A stretch of DNA of 64,000 bases from Sinorhizobium numidicum (GTDB lineage: Bacteria; Pseudomonadota; Alphaproteobacteria; Rhizobiales; Rhizobiaceae), in contig NZ_CP120368.1 of assembly GCF_029892045.1 (NCBI RefSeq), positions 2,106,001-2,170,000 of the forward strand, written 5' to 3'. The notes under the pieces were generated by a model. The model was not told the origin of the DNA, searched no databases, and worked only from the letters and a program-made list of their open reading frames with translations. Position 1 is the stretch's first letter; each line of letters starts with the position of its first letter. The translations under genes and the position numbers were made by a program. This document shows positions 38,910 to 47,444 of the stretch, one piece after another.

Positions 38910-40130
38910 CTACTCCGCTGCTTGCCTTGCGCTCGCCGCCTCGAACACCGCGTCAAAGGCGGCGTGGATCACCTCCGGGCCGGCGCCCTTGCGGGTGGCC
39001 TCCGCGGAGAGAAGCTGGCGGTAGCGCCGCGCGCCGGGCCAGCCCTGGAAGAGGCCGACCATGTGGCGTGTGACATGGACCAGCCGGCCGCCGGCCGCGA
39101 TGTGAGCGGCGGCATAGTCCGCCATGGCATCGCGCACGCCGGCCCAGAAATCGAGCGACAGGCGGTGGTGGCGTTCCGAGAAGGCGTGTGCCCCAATCGG
39201 TTCGGGTGCGGCACCCGTGAGTGGATGGGCAAAATAGCCGTCTGCCGCCGTCAGCAGTGCGCTGTCGTGGTAGGCGGCGCGGCCGAGCATCACGCCATCG
39301 AGAGCAGGTTGCGGACGGTCATGAGACGCAGCCGCATCCTGCTCCGGCGTGGCAGAACCGGCCGGACGCAAGGCGCGGTCGCCGACCTGCTCGCCAGCCT
39401 TCGCCGCGCTGATGTCGAGCACCGGTAAACCCACATGCTCCAGCGCCTGATCCAGCATTTGAAGACCGCCGTTCAGGCCGATGAAAAGGTTCGGATTTTC
39501 CGCCTTCAGCCTATGCACGATACCATAGTCGAGCGGCGGGACCTCGCGGTTCTCCCGAGGGCTCAATCCCTGCAGCCAGGCCTTGCGCGCGTGTACCCAG
39601 ACGGCATCCGTGCCGGCGTCCCTGACGCAGGCGACGAGCCTGCGCAGCGCCACTTCCGGGTCCTGGTCGTCGACGCCGATACGGCACTTCACGGTCACGG
39701 GAATTTTCACCGCCGCCTTCATCGCCGCAACGCATTCGGCGACGAGCTCGGGCTCTCGCATCAGACAGGCGCCGAAGGTGCCGGACTGCACGCGGTCGGA
39801 CGGACAGCCGACATTCATGTTGATCTCGTCATAACCGAAAGCTTCGGCGATCCGTGCCGCCTCCGCCATCTTTGCCGGATCGTTGCCGCCGAGCTGCAGC
39901 GCGACCGGATGCTCGGAGGCGTCGTAACCGAGCAACCTCTGCCGATCGCCGCGAAGGATCGCATCGGCGACGATCATCTCCGTATAGAGCAATGCATGCC
40001 GCGAAAGCTGCCGCGCGAAGAAGCGGTAGTGCGTATCCGTCCAATCGATCATAGGGGCCACGGCGAAAACAGGGGCATTGAAGTACCTGCCCTTTCCCGC
40101 TTTTCCAGCCGTTTGCACCATTTCTTTCAT
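38910..40130 (-). CDS. dusA: tRNA-dihydrouridine(20/20a) synthase DusA
   Basis: A 406-residue FMN enzyme reducing uridine to dihydrouridine in the tRNA D loop. It has the FAVAPMIDWTDTHYRFF start, LQLGGNDPAKMAEAARI, NMNVGCPSDRVQSGTFGACLM with the catalytic Cys, VKCRIGVDDQD and VWVHARKAWLQGLSPRENREVPPLDY. Between LEHVGLP and LDGVMLGRAAYHDS there is a roughly 45-residue insertion (about 39295-39435) not normal for DusA. The family otherwise reads directly from one block to the other. The rest appears intact. Confidence 0.93.
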   Translation of the reverse strand: MKEMVQTAGKAGKGRYFNAPVFAVAPMIDWTDTHYRFFARQLSRHALLYTEMIVADAILRGDRQRLLGYDASEHPVALQLGGNDPAKMAEAARIAEAFGYDEINMNVGCPSDRVQSGTFGACLMREPELVAECVAAMKAAVKIPVTVKCRIGVDDQDPEVALRRLVACVRDAGTDAVWVHARKAWLQGLSPRENREVPPLDYGIVHRLKAENPNLFIGLNGGLQMLDQALEHVGLPVLDISAAKAGEQVGDRALRPAGSATPEQDAAASHDRPQPALDGVMLGRAAYHDSALLTAADGYFAHPLTGAAPEPIGAHAFSERHHRLSLDFWAGVRDAMADYAAAHIAAGGRLVHVTRHMVGLFQGWPGARRYRQLLSAEATRKGAGPEVIHAAFDAVFEAASARQAAE

Positions 40131-40413
40131 GTCCGATTAGCTCTCGTTTGAGCCCTCTCAACCCGTTCTTGCTGTGCTAATGCTAAATGTAGCAACGCGG
40201 CGAGGCATGTAGCAAAAACATGGGCATCACTACTGAGCGAAAAGCCCGAAATGGGCAGAGATCATATACAGCGCAGATCCGCATAATGCGAGATGGCGCG
40301 ACAGTCCACAGCGAAACGCGACCACTTATGTAACTCTAAAGAGGTATATGGCATCATATTAGCTTCTTAGCTTCCGCTGTAAAATGCCGAAAGCAATCTG
40401 GAAGGAGAATCCT
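40131..40413. other. Intergenic region upstream of the small Tat protein gene
   Basis: A 283-bp gap between divergent genes. The segment around 40325-40380 is AT-rich and probably carries the promoter of the downstream gene. No operator, RNA or open frame is convincing. Confidence 0.4.
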
Positions 40414-40641
40414 ATGGATAAGCCTACAGAACAGCCCTCGCGGAGCGATGAGGATCGGCGCGAGTTTCTGAAAAGTTGCGGGCGTTTCGCAGCAGTAACT
40501 CCGCCGCTGGTGACGATGCTGCTTTCAACCAGCCTCACTTCCGAGGCGATCGCAAAATCCGGCAGCGGCAAGGGTGGTAAGGGGTGGAATGCCGGAAAGG
40601 GCGGAAATAACGGAAAAGGGAAAACCAAGACTCGCATTTAA
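40414..40641 (+). CDS. Small predicted Tat-exported Lys/Gly-rich protein
   Basis: A 75-residue protein. The N-terminus has a twin-arginine motif (DRREFLKSCGRFAAV, residues 15-29) and a hydrophobic stretch TPPLVTMLLSTSLTSEAIA, resembling a Tat signal peptide. The mature part is only about 25 residues, made of KSGSGKGGKGWNAGKGG-type sequence. GGAAGGAGAA precedes the ATG. I do not recognise a function. It is followed by a two-hairpin module also found after the DUF1236 gene at 44118. Confidence 0.65.
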   Translation: MDKPTEQPSRSDEDRREFLKSCGRFAAVTPPLVTMLLSTSLTSEAIAKSGSGKGGKGWNAGKGGNNGKGKTKTRI

Positions 40642-40717
40642 GCATAGCAAAGCGCTCTCGAGCGCTCGCATACGGAACATTTTAGCACTTTGTGAATTGA
40701 TAAACGTTCGCCCACCC

Positions 40718-40785
40718 ACCGGGGCAACCCTGTCCCCCAAAAATATACGCAAGCAGTGTCTGCAACACCGCGGGCACTGTTTTTC
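40718..40785 (+). ncRNA. Two-hairpin 3' RNA module, copy 1 (terminator or small RNA)
   Basis: First hairpin GGGGCA/TGTCCCC (40721-40738), then CAGTGTC (40754-40760) pairing with GGCACTG (40773-40779), followed by TTTTT. The core ACGCAAGCAGTGTC is identical in copy 2 at 44118-44182 and the whole 65-bp stretch is similar. It may be a shared 3' untranslated terminator or the 3' part of a small RNA. Confidence 0.6.
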
Positions 40786-41119
40786 ATTTCTTCGCAAGGT
40801 ACTGCATCGCCTCCTCGCGGCTTGGTCCGGCCTCGGGGATCGCCTCAAGGGTCTTTGCCTGCTGACCTCGGCGACTCGCATCAAATAAGCGACCGCGTGC
40901 CTAGAAACGAGCTTGCGGTCGAGACCCTGCTTGCCGGCGGCAAGATTGGATTAGCTGAGTTCAACGAGAAACGGGAGGGCGTCTTCCTGTGAGCGACCGC
41001 CCTCCCGAATGTTCTGCAAGTTAGCGATCGGCGTCGCTTTTGCCGGATTTACTTACCGGGCACGCCGTCACCACCGCGGTAACCGGGCCCCCCGCTATTA
41101 CCACGTGAGGCCATTGCGG
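40786..41119. other. Gap without a convincing gene
   Basis: A 334-bp stretch. A plus-strand open frame ends at 40992 with ETLLAGGKIGLAEFNEKREG, which faintly resembles the C-terminus of enoyl-CoA hydratases and could be a gene remnant, but the support is weak. An accgcggt-centred palindrome lies near 41080. Confidence 0.3.
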
Positions 41120-41275
41120 TTAGTCATCATCATCGTGGTCATCGTGGTCATCGTGGTCATCGTGGTCGTCGTCATCGTCATCGTCGCGGTCATCATCGTC
41201 GCGATCATTATCGCGGTCGCGGTCGCGGTCGCGGTCACGGTCGCGGTCACGGTCGCCATCGCGGTCACTGCGACT
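41120..41275. repeat. Microsatellite-like CATCGTGGT / CGGTCG repeats
   Basis: Perfect 9-bp CATCGTGGT units near 41129-41164, then irregular CGTCAT units and a GGTCGC/GGTCAC hexamer array at about 41215-41260. They encode the D/R/H tail of the overlapping gene and are prone to length change. Confidence 0.85.
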
Positions 41276-41386
41276 GTCATCACGTTGGACATCGGCTTTT
41301 GCAATATCTAGCGTGAATGGGGCAGCGAATGTCGCCATCAACGCTAGCGCCGTCGAAAGAGTAAGAATGCGTCTTAGTCTATCCAT
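41120..41386 (-). CDS. Secreted Asp/Arg/His-repeat protein
   Basis: An 88-residue protein. The ATG at 41386 has GGGAGGG upstream. A signal peptide (ILTLSTALALMATFAAPFTL, cleavage near AKA-DV) is followed by 50 residues composed almost only of Asp, Arg and His: a (DR)n block, then a DDDDRDDDD block and a final (DHD)n block. It may bind divalent cations through Asp and His (inference). No known family. Confidence 0.7.
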   Translation of the reverse strand: MDRLRRILTLSTALALMATFAAPFTLDIAKADVQRDDSRSDRDGDRDRDRDRDRDRDRDNDRDDDDRDDDDDDDHDDHDDHDDHDDDD

Positions 41387-42086
41387 TACGCCCTCCCTGC
41401 TTTGTCGTGGTCTCCCACGATCGTCAGATTGGCGGACTTCCGTCCGCCGCGAGTACTTATGAAGACTAAAGCAAAAATTCACCCGACATATTGCTTGCGG
41501 TATCACAAGTCATTCGGGCTAGAGCTTGAATTACATCATTCGCTCTTTGTCTCTCCATTTTATCTTTATGCGCGCGTAGCACTGACGCGCACATATACGG
41601 GCAAATCTCGTTGAACGTTGCCAACAATTGCCCGCTTGCGATGGAGATATTCGCAACAACTAATTTACCACCAAGACGCTGAAGGCAAAATAACCCAACA
41701 GGGTTATACGCCGCTTCTAAATCGTTCAAAACGTACTTCCAAGCGCGAAATCGTCCTGAATTATAGGGCGGAGACGCCGATAGTTTCGTTGACCACGGAC
41801 ATGGGGGACTTCACAAAGGCAGCCTAGCCTCCCTTTTTCACCTTCGCCGCCAACCATCGCATGAACAGCACCTCGGAGCCGCGCGGATCCAGATCTGCTG
41901 ATCCGCGACTTCATCGACCTGGTCGGCCAAAGCTGCCCGCGCTGGGTGCGTCCCACCAAGTGGGCAGACCTGCGGCTTGGGCTGCGATGATCTGCTCTAC
42001 ATGTTCATGCCGGCGACGGCGACCCACGCTTAATGCCAGGAATCAGAACGAGGAGTTCGAGCGATCTCATGGACGATGAAAGCCCT

Positions 42087-42130
42087 CTAGAGCGCCGTGC
42101 GTTCAAGTGAACGCACGAAGGACGCTCTAG
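42087..42130. repeat. RIME-type hairpin variant
   Basis: CTAGAGCGCCGTGCGTTC ... GAACGCACGAAGGACGCTCTAG forms a long imperfect palindrome that keeps the layout of the RIME second hairpin with altered outer arms. Confidence 0.75.
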
Positions 42131-42141
42131 CACTCTAGATT

Positions 42142-42194
42142 CTAGAGCATCTTTTCCGTTTCCAGCGGTTCCGCTTGAAAGCGGGATGCTCTAG
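42142..42194. repeat. Second palindrome with CTAGAGCATC arms
   Basis: Outer arms CTAGAGCATC / GATGCTCTAG with an inner imperfect stem CGTTTCCAGCGG/CCGCTTGAAAGCG. Placed 11 bases after the previous element, forming a mosaic. Confidence 0.75.
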
Positions 42195-42397
42195 CTCGCG
42201 AGAAGGCATTAGGAGCAGGGGCGAAGCCAGGAGCCAAACTCCGAACCGCGCGTTGGCTATCAGTCACCGCTTTGATCACGAAATGTGGAAGCCTCCCATG
42301 CCAACCGGCAGGAGAGGCCCGAGTGTTCCACCTCGCAGGCGACGCGAAAATAGACGGACCTAAACCTAAGCCGGCGTCCGAGAGCGACCGCTCGTTG

Positions 42398-42700
42398 CTA
42401 TTGCTGTGCGCCGCCCGACGGCGCTGGGGTTCCCTGTCCGCCCGATGGGGCCTGCTGAGTTCCCTGTCCGCCCGAGGGGGCCTGTTGAGTTTCCTGTCCG
42501 CCTGAAGGTGCCTGCGGCGCTTCAACATTCGGCACGTTCACATCGACGTTGGTATTTCCACCGCCGCCACCGACGCCATCGAACAGATCGCCCCCGAACA
42601 GGAACAAGGCTCCGACAATTACCAGAACCACGATTACCGCGACGGCCCAACCACCGCCACTCCCCCCAGTATTGACTACTGTTGGTCCTCTATCAGCCAT
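42398..42700 (-). CDS. Small single-pass membrane protein with APSGGQ repeats
   Basis: A 100-residue protein. One membrane helix (WAVAVIVVLVIVGALFLFGG, residues 18-37) follows a polar TVVNTGGSGGG segment. A GGGGGNTNVDVNVPNVE linker and then three PSGGQ(E/G)TQQA repeats follow, encoded by 27-30-bp DNA repeats. AAGGAGA precedes the ATG. The N-terminal part resembles small hypothetical proteins of Rhizobiales. Function unknown; the tail probably points into the periplasm. Confidence 0.75.
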   Translation of the reverse strand: MADRGPTVVNTGGSGGGWAVAVIVVLVIVGALFLFGGDLFDGVGGGGGNTNVDVNVPNVEAPQAPSGGQETQQAPSGGQGTQQAPSGGQGTPAPSGGAQQ

Positions 42701-43376
42701 TTAGAGTTCTCCTTCATGTTCTTTTCCCTGAGGAAACCCTCACGACAGAATTAAGTTCCGACAAGAACAGTGAAGAGTAGACGAACGCTACTGACAGTGC
42801 TGGAGAGAAACTTTCCCAAGCTGATGCAGGAAAGTGAGCCGCCGAAGGGCGGCAATGCGGTCTCAGCAAGTTTGCCGCCAAATATTTACTATTCTGATCT
42901 CCGGCAGATAGGGACTTTTGTCCAGTAACCTATTTCGGCAGCGTGCAACTCCCGCGCTAGGCAACAATGACGAGATCAATCCCGAAAAGCTTGGGGCAAA
43001 ACACCGATTCGAGATCCGCGGAACACAGGGCAGCATGAGGTCGGGCGATCAGCAGAGGCCGTCAGGATCTCCATCTTCGCTTGGCTCGCAAAATCATGAC
43101 CAAGCGGGATCGCGTCGCCACAGGCTAAGCCAACAGACAAACGGGGCCCGTGCTTCTACGACGGTCCCCGCTCTAAATCGCTTCTGAAATAAATAGGTTC
43201 TTGTGGGTGCGTCACCGCGGCAACCCCTACGAACCTAGGGTGTCATCATCTTAGATCCATACGGACCTTAGTCTGGCGCCAGCGATCGAATGTACGGCCA
43301 AAGGTCCGATACAGGAACAAGGCTTAGACCGCCCGGGTTAGTCATTCAGAAGGGATGCATAATTGGAGAACTTCTA
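42701..43376. other. 676-bp gap with hairpins
   Basis: No convincing gene. It contains a stem CGGGG/CCCCG at 43142-43170 and an inverted repeat TAGGTTC/GAACCTA at 43194-43237 with further inner pairing (GTGGGT/ACCCCTAC). The frame of the downstream gene extends in from 43290 but its signal peptide begins at 43377. Confidence 0.45.
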
Positions 43377-44087
43377 ATGACAGGTATCCTCATAAAGAGT
43401 GCCATTGCTTTGGGCCTCGGTGTTGCTTGCGGACCGGTTTTCGCACAGACGGAGCAACCGGCGCAGGGACAATCGACCGAATGCCCGGCGGGCGCGGAAT
43501 GCCCGCAAGGTGGTGCGGAACAGGGTCAACAGCCTGACCAGCAGCAGCCAGACGCTCAAGGTGGAGCAACCCAGCAGGATCAAGACCAGCCAGCCCCTGA
43601 CGGGCAGCAAGGTCAGGCCACAGATGAGCAGCAGCCGGATGCCGGTCAAGGCGGAACCCAAACAGATCAACAGCAGCAGCAGCAGCCTGACACCGGTACG
43701 ACTGAGCAGCCGGACCAGCAGCCGGCGCAAGGCGAGACGGAACAACAGCCGTCGCAAGGCGGAACCGAACAGCAAGACCAGAGCGACTCCCAGCAAACAC
43801 AGGAGCAGACCTCAGGTTCGTCCGGTGACGTCGACGTGACGGTGGAGCAGAAGACCGAGATCACTCAGATCATCAAAGAGGAAAACGTCGAGCCTATCGA
43901 CGTTGACGTCGACGTTTCCGTAGGCGTCGTGGTTCCGGAGACAGTCAAGGTTAAGCTGAAACCTCTCCCGCCGCGCATCGTCAAGATCGTGCCTAGATAT
44001 GAGGGCTACCTGTTCTTTGTGCTGGCGGACGGTCGAATTGTGATCGTGGAACCGTCTTCGTTGAAGATTGTCGTGATCCTAGCATAG
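43377..44087 (+). CDS. Exported Gln-rich protein with C-terminal DUF1236 domain
   Basis: A 236-residue protein. GGAGAA precedes the ATG. A signal peptide (MTGILIKSAIALGLGVACG, cleavage near VFAQ) is followed by about 125 residues rich in Gln, Pro, Asp and Gly (EQQPDAGQGGTQTDQQQQQQ-like). The C-terminal segment (VDVDVSVGVVVPETVKVKLKPLPP and PRYEGYLFFVLADGRIVIVEP) matches DUF1236, a small beta domain common in rhizobial exported proteins and of unknown function. The two-hairpin module follows 30 bases after the stop. Confidence 0.8.
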   Translation: MTGILIKSAIALGLGVACGPVFAQTEQPAQGQSTECPAGAECPQGGAEQGQQPDQQQPDAQGGATQQDQDQPAPDGQQGQATDEQQPDAGQGGTQTDQQQQQQPDTGTTEQPDQQPAQGETEQQPSQGGTEQQDQSDSQQTQEQTSGSSGDVDVTVEQKTEITQIIKEENVEPIDVDVDVSVGVVVPETVKVKLKPLPPRIVKIVPRYEGYLFFVLADGRIVIVEPSSLKIVVILA

Positions 44088-44117
44088 CGAGCTGATATCT
44101 CGCGATTTGACCCTCCC

Positions 44118-44182
44118 GGGGTGGCAATCCTGCCCCAACCCGACGCAAGCAGTGTCCGCAGTCCGACGGGCACTGCTTTTTC
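44118..44182 (+). ncRNA. Two-hairpin 3' RNA module, copy 2
   Basis: First hairpin GGCA/TGCC with GGGG/CCCC around 44118-44136, then GCAGTGTC (44149-44156) pairing with GGCACTGC (44169-44176) and a T run to 44181. Homologous to 40718-40785, including an identical ACGCAAGCAGTGTC core, in the same position relative to a small exported-protein gene. Confidence 0.65.
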
Positions 44183-44279
44183 ATACTCGACAGGTATTCG
44201 TTCGACGCCGGAAGGCTGCACTAAGGAATTTCGCCAGCTTCCCCGAGCGCAGAAGCCCCGATCAGCCGGCCTGGTGAGC

Positions 44280-44495
44280 TCAAATTGCGCCGGTTCCGAT
44301 TGTTGGCGGCGGCGTGAAATCGGGGAATCCGAGCGTCGGATAATCGCAGCGCCTATCAAACTTGGACGGCGGTTCAGTACGTTTACAAGTCGGATCGGTT
44401 TTGTAGGCGTATCCGGGCAAGTACACATAGCGACTGCTTTGGCTGTAGACCGCTATCATCGCCCAGGAAAGCGTTATTGCCAGCACGGTTCTCAT
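44280..44495 (-). CDS. Small predicted secreted protein
   Basis: A 71-residue protein. A short hydrophobic signal (MRTVLAITLSWAMIAVYS) precedes a Tyr/Pro-rich mature part with two cysteines (DPTCKRTEPPSKFDRRCDYP) and PGYAYK and FTPPPT stretches. GAGGGGG lies about 9 bases before the ATG. No family recognised; reality supported only by signal peptide and ribosome site. Confidence 0.5.
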   Translation of the reverse strand: MRTVLAITLSWAMIAVYSQSSRYVYLPGYAYKTDPTCKRTEPPSKFDRRCDYPTLGFPDFTPPPTIGTGAI

Positions 44496-44905
44496 GAGTG
44501 GGCCCCCTCAAGGGCACGTTATCGGGCTTGCATCCGCCTTCACTCAGTCTTGGATATTGTTCGTGCGTTAGAGACGAGTGACTGAGATATCCAGGGTCCT
44601 GGCTGGCGGTCGCCCTCGACGCTCTCTTGCGAATTCTCTCATGAACCCATCGTGATGACGATTCACACAAACGGATTAGGGGATGGTGGCCTAGCTACCT
44701 ACTCCTGCGGCTGGCTAATAAGACCATGTACGCGAGACAGGAACAGCTGTTGATGCATCCACTCCTGAAAGCATGCGTGGTGTTGTTGACAGACAAAGTC
44801 CTGCTACAAATTTGCCCATCCAACTGGCATGTCGGTTCGCTTGCGACCGTCTGCTATGAGGGCGTGAGAAGCGCAAGCGGCGCCGCGCCGATCTCCGGCA
44901 ACCGT
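44496..44905. other. Gap of 410 bp
   Basis: No gene, RNA or strong palindrome could be supported. Open frames lack ribosome sites and recognisable sequence. Confidence 0.4.
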
Positions 44906-45154
44906 TCATTGAAACCCTGCTTGGCGGAACCACTCCTGGACGCCGGCAAGGACCTCCGCCTTAGCGCCTTCGAGGGTCGGCGCATAGCGGAAAGCGGTTT
45001 CACCGGTGCCGTTGCACTGGGAAATCCGCCAGGCCCAGTCGCTCATTGTTTGGCGCTTCATGACGAAAGCGATCTCATGTCGGCCGAGCATCGCGCAATA
45101 GGTTCCGTTCTGCAGCGGCAACCATGTCAAACGAATTTCCTCAACCCTCACCAT
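44906..45154 (-). CDS. Hypothetical protein, 82 residues
   Basis: GGAGGGCC precedes the ATG at 45154. The predicted product begins MVRVEEIRLTWLPLQNGTY and contains CAMLGRHEIAFVMKRQTMSDWAWRI and an amphipathic end (GAKAEVLAGVQEWFRQAGFQ). It looks like an ordinary cytoplasmic small protein, with codon use like neighbouring genes. No family recognised. The longer frame upstream is unsupported. Confidence 0.55.
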   Translation of the reverse strand: MVRVEEIRLTWLPLQNGTYCAMLGRHEIAFVMKRQTMSDWAWRISQCNGTGETAFRYAPTLEGAKAEVLAGVQEWFRQAGFQ

Positions 45155-45678
45155 CCCGGCCCTCCAACAGCAAAAGAGATATAGAATGGCCGCCAAATGC
45201 TTGGAACCCCAGCAATTGAGGGGCTTCAGCGCGATACGCGCGCTGATTGCAAAAAGAACTCTGGACGAGCTTCTTTCCTGCAGCTCCATGCGTGTTTTCA
45301 GACGCAAGAAAGCTAGCTGGGCCGTTGCGCCATTTCCGGCATCTCAAGCCGGCATTTGGCCACCGTGTCCGGCCGCTGCCGCGATGCCCCTCTCGCTCTC
45401 TTACATAGACGAGCCGTCGCCGCGACGGCCTGAGAACCAGCCTTTCGCAAAACTGCGGACAAACCGAAATTCCTGAGCTACATTGAAGCGCTTGGGCCTG
45501 GTGCCGCGCGCAGCAACCGCGCGGAACAAGGACCTGCATGATGACGTTCTTGTAGATGATCTCAGGAGCGGGAGGAGCATTGTGCGAGCAGTATTACGCA
45601 TGCCCCACCCGACTGATTGGACCGATCACGGCGATGAATCGGACATGTCCGAACCATCGCGATCCAGGAGGAGAAAGC
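45155..45678. other. Gap of 524 bp
   Basis: Several open frames on both strands but none with a good ribosome site or recognisable product. The end carries the CAGGAGGAG site of the DUF982 gene. Confidence 0.4.
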
Positions 45679-45915
45679 ATGCAGCAGATGTTCTGGAGCC
45701 ACCCCATCGAGCTTGGATTGACCGGCGGCAAACGCACGGTCAAGGGACCGTATGACGCGCTCGCGTGCCTTGCGGGCCAGTGGCCCCATCGCGGCCCTTA
45801 CTACGTTGCCGCACGCAGCGCCTGCCGTGCCGCCATCGAAGGCCGCCGCACGGTAGAGGAGGCGCGCAAGCTCTTCATTTCCGCCGCCGAGGAAGCACAT
45901 CTGAAGGCGCATTGA
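45679..45915 (+). CDS. DUF982 family protein
   Basis: A 78-residue protein. AGGAGGAG precedes the ATG. The DUF982 pattern is visible: a start with FWSHPIELGL, then PYDALACLAGQWPHRGPYYVAARSACRAAIEGRRTVEEARKLFISAAEEA (several residues of this block are diagnostic). The family is restricted mainly to rhizobia, occurs in many paralogues and has no known function. Confidence 0.85.
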   Translation: MQQMFWSHPIELGLTGGKRTVKGPYDALACLAGQWPHRGPYYVAARSACRAAIEGRRTVEEARKLFISAAEEAHLKAH

Positions 45916-46350
45916 CCGGCCGCGGCCAAGTGCCGCCCGCCGCCAAAAAGAGGCTGCGGCGAAGGAGCCATGCCGACCGTTCGCCTCCTTACAATAGGGC
46001 TGCCGATCGCTCTCGCGCGAACGCAATAGTATTTATAATACTTATCTATCTCCCTGTATTTGTAATATTAATGGCGCGAATTCCCTAAGATTTTTCTCGC
46101 CGCCTTGCTTGCAGGGCAAAGTCCTTTCTAATATAAGCTATGGCGTAACTATTAAACCGCAGGCGTGCCGCCGAGATCATCCCGAGCGGCACGACCGATC
46201 TCGAAATGACACGGAAATCTTCGCGAAACCGCCCGATTTCTGTCGCGAATCCTTCATTTGTTGCCGCTATATTCTGAGGTGCCTCATAAAAAACAATTTC
46301 GGGGCGTTCTAATCCTCAGCAAAAGGGAAAAAATAAACGGGAGAGTCACC
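45916..46350. other. AT-rich gap with a hairpin
   Basis: A 435-bp gap. The stretch 46025-46075 is strikingly AT-rich (promoter-like). A perfect 8-bp stem CGTGCCGC/GCGGCACG spans 46164-46193 without a T run. No gene supported. Confidence 0.45.
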
Positions 46351-46557
46351 ATGAGCGAGAGCAATCTCTATCGCATCGTCGAAGTCAGCGTGAGGCGCGA
46401 AAGCGGCCGCAAAGACATCGGCATCATGACCGTGCGCCAGGCCCTTGAACTTCCCGAGGTACCGAGCCTCGAATACAGCCACCCCGAGCTCAACTCGCGC
46501 TCGGATGGCCGGTTCCTCACCCGCGACCAGCTTAAGGCCTACGCCCGCTATGCCTGA
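46351..46557 (+). CDS. Hypothetical protein, 68 residues
   Basis: ACGGGAGAG precedes the ATG. The protein starts MSESNLYRIVEVSVRRESGR and ends DGRFLTRDQLKAYARYA. It is charged, soluble and has no cysteines. No family is recognised. A hairpin of the RIME type follows 86 bases after the stop. Confidence 0.6.
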   Translation: MSESNLYRIVEVSVRRESGRKDIGIMTVRQALELPEVPSLEYSHPELNSRSDGRFLTRDQLKAYARYA

Positions 46558-46643
46558 GCGCGGCGATCGCGGACCCAACCGTCGCCAGCACAAGTTTGTC
46601 TTTTGCGGCAGCCCCTTCGGCTGCTAACTTCCAGATCCAGATT

Positions 46644-46690
46644 CGCTACAGCACCCCGTGTCCATTCGGACACGCGAGGTCGCTGTAGCG
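46644..46690. repeat. RIME-type hairpin variant
   Basis: CGCTACAGCACCCCGTGTCC paired with GGACACGCGAGGTCGCTGTAGCG: the outer arms match the RIME second palindrome while the inner stem has been replaced by compensating bases (GTGTCC/GGACAC). Confidence 0.8.
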
Positions 46691-46757
46691 TTTCGATTTT
46701 TTTCAGGTTTCCGGCGGGACCGCGTCCCGTCGGGCAACGCGATGAACCCGGACGATC

Positions 46758-47444
46758 ATGGAAACCGTCATACCGCCCTCGCCCGCCGTGCTGCTGCCGA
46801 TTTCCGGCCGCCTCGTCGGCTTTCCCGTGCGACGCGTCTATTGCGTCGGCCGGAACTATGCCGCCCATGCTGTCGAGATGGGGCACGATCCCGACCGCGA
46901 ACCGCCCTTCTTCTTTCAGAAGAACCCCGACAACCTATTGCCACCCGGCCAGGATTTCCCCTATCCGCCGCGCTCCTCCGATGTGCATCACGAGGTGGAA
47001 CTGGTCATAGCCTTGCGGAGCGGCGGCGCCGACATTCCAGTCGAGGATGCGGTCAACCACATCTACGGCTATGCGGTCGGCATCGACTTCACCCGTCGCG
47101 ACCTGCAAGCGGAGGCAAAAAAAGCCGGCAAGCCCTGGGCAGCCGCCAAGGCTTTCGAGCACTCCGCACCGATTTCGGCAATCGTGCCGGCCCAAACGAT
47201 CGGTCACCCGACCCGGGGCAATATCTGGCTGAAGGTCAATGGCGACCTACGCCAGCAGGGCGATCTCGACCAGATGATCTGGAAAGTGCCGGAAGTCATC
47301 GCCGAACTTTCGAGCATCTTCACGCTGGCGCCGGGCGACGTCATCATGACGGGAACACCCTCCGGCGTCGGCCCGGTAGAGCGGGGCGACGTCGTGACCT
47401 GCGGCGTTGACGGCGTTGCGGCGCTGTCCGTCAAGGTCGTCTAG
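46758..47444 (+). CDS. Fumarylacetoacetate hydrolase-family protein
   Basis: A 228-residue hydrolase/decarboxylase. Conserved blocks: YCVGRNYAAHAVEMG, PPFFFQKNPDNLLP, the metal-binding VHHEVELVIALR, GIDFTRRDLQAEAKKAG, and VIMTGTPSGVGPVERGD near the end. The length matches the short FAHD1/fumarylpyruvate hydrolase group, acting on acylpyruvates or oxaloacetate. The start has only a weak ribosome site. It stands alone between palindromic elements. Confidence 0.9.
   Translation: METVIPPSPAVLLPISGRLVGFPVRRVYCVGRNYAAHAVEMGHDPDREPPFFFQKNPDNLLPPGQDFPYPPRSSDVHHEVELVIALRSGGADIPVEDAVNHIYGYAVGIDFTRRDLQAEAKKAGKPWAAAKAFEHSAPISAIVPAQTIGHPTRGNIWLKVNGDLRQQGDLDQMIWKVPEVIAELSSIFTLAPGDVIMTGTPSGVGPVERGDVVTCGVDGVAALSVKVV

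Larger units (their letters stand above)
41387..42397. other. 1-kb gene-poor region
   Basis: No gene can be supported. 41470-41770 has lower GC than the surroundings. On the plus strand 41865-41990 reads a short uninterrupted stretch (IRDFIDLVGQSCPRWVRP) that may be a remnant of a lost gene. Two palindromes lie at 42087-42130 and 42142-42194. Confidence 0.4.

Noticed and set aside
40756..40992. Plus-strand frame ending in an enoyl-CoA-hydratase-like tail
   Set aside because: The similarity covers only about 20 residues and the rest runs through the hairpin module; insufficient for a gene or pseudogene call.
41009..41311. Val/Ile-rich plus-strand frame that looks like a membrane protein
   Set aside because: It is the antisense reading of the Asp/Arg/His repeats; the minus-strand frame has the signal peptide and ribosome site.
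41865..41990. Short coding-like stretch (IRDFIDLVGQSCPRWVRP)
   Set aside because: Stops close it after about 40 codons, there is no start or ribosome site, and I do not recognise a parent gene.
45186..45476. 96-residue plus-strand frame between the 82-residue protein and the DUF982 gene
   Set aside because: Weak ribosome site, no recognisable sequence and no conserved composition.
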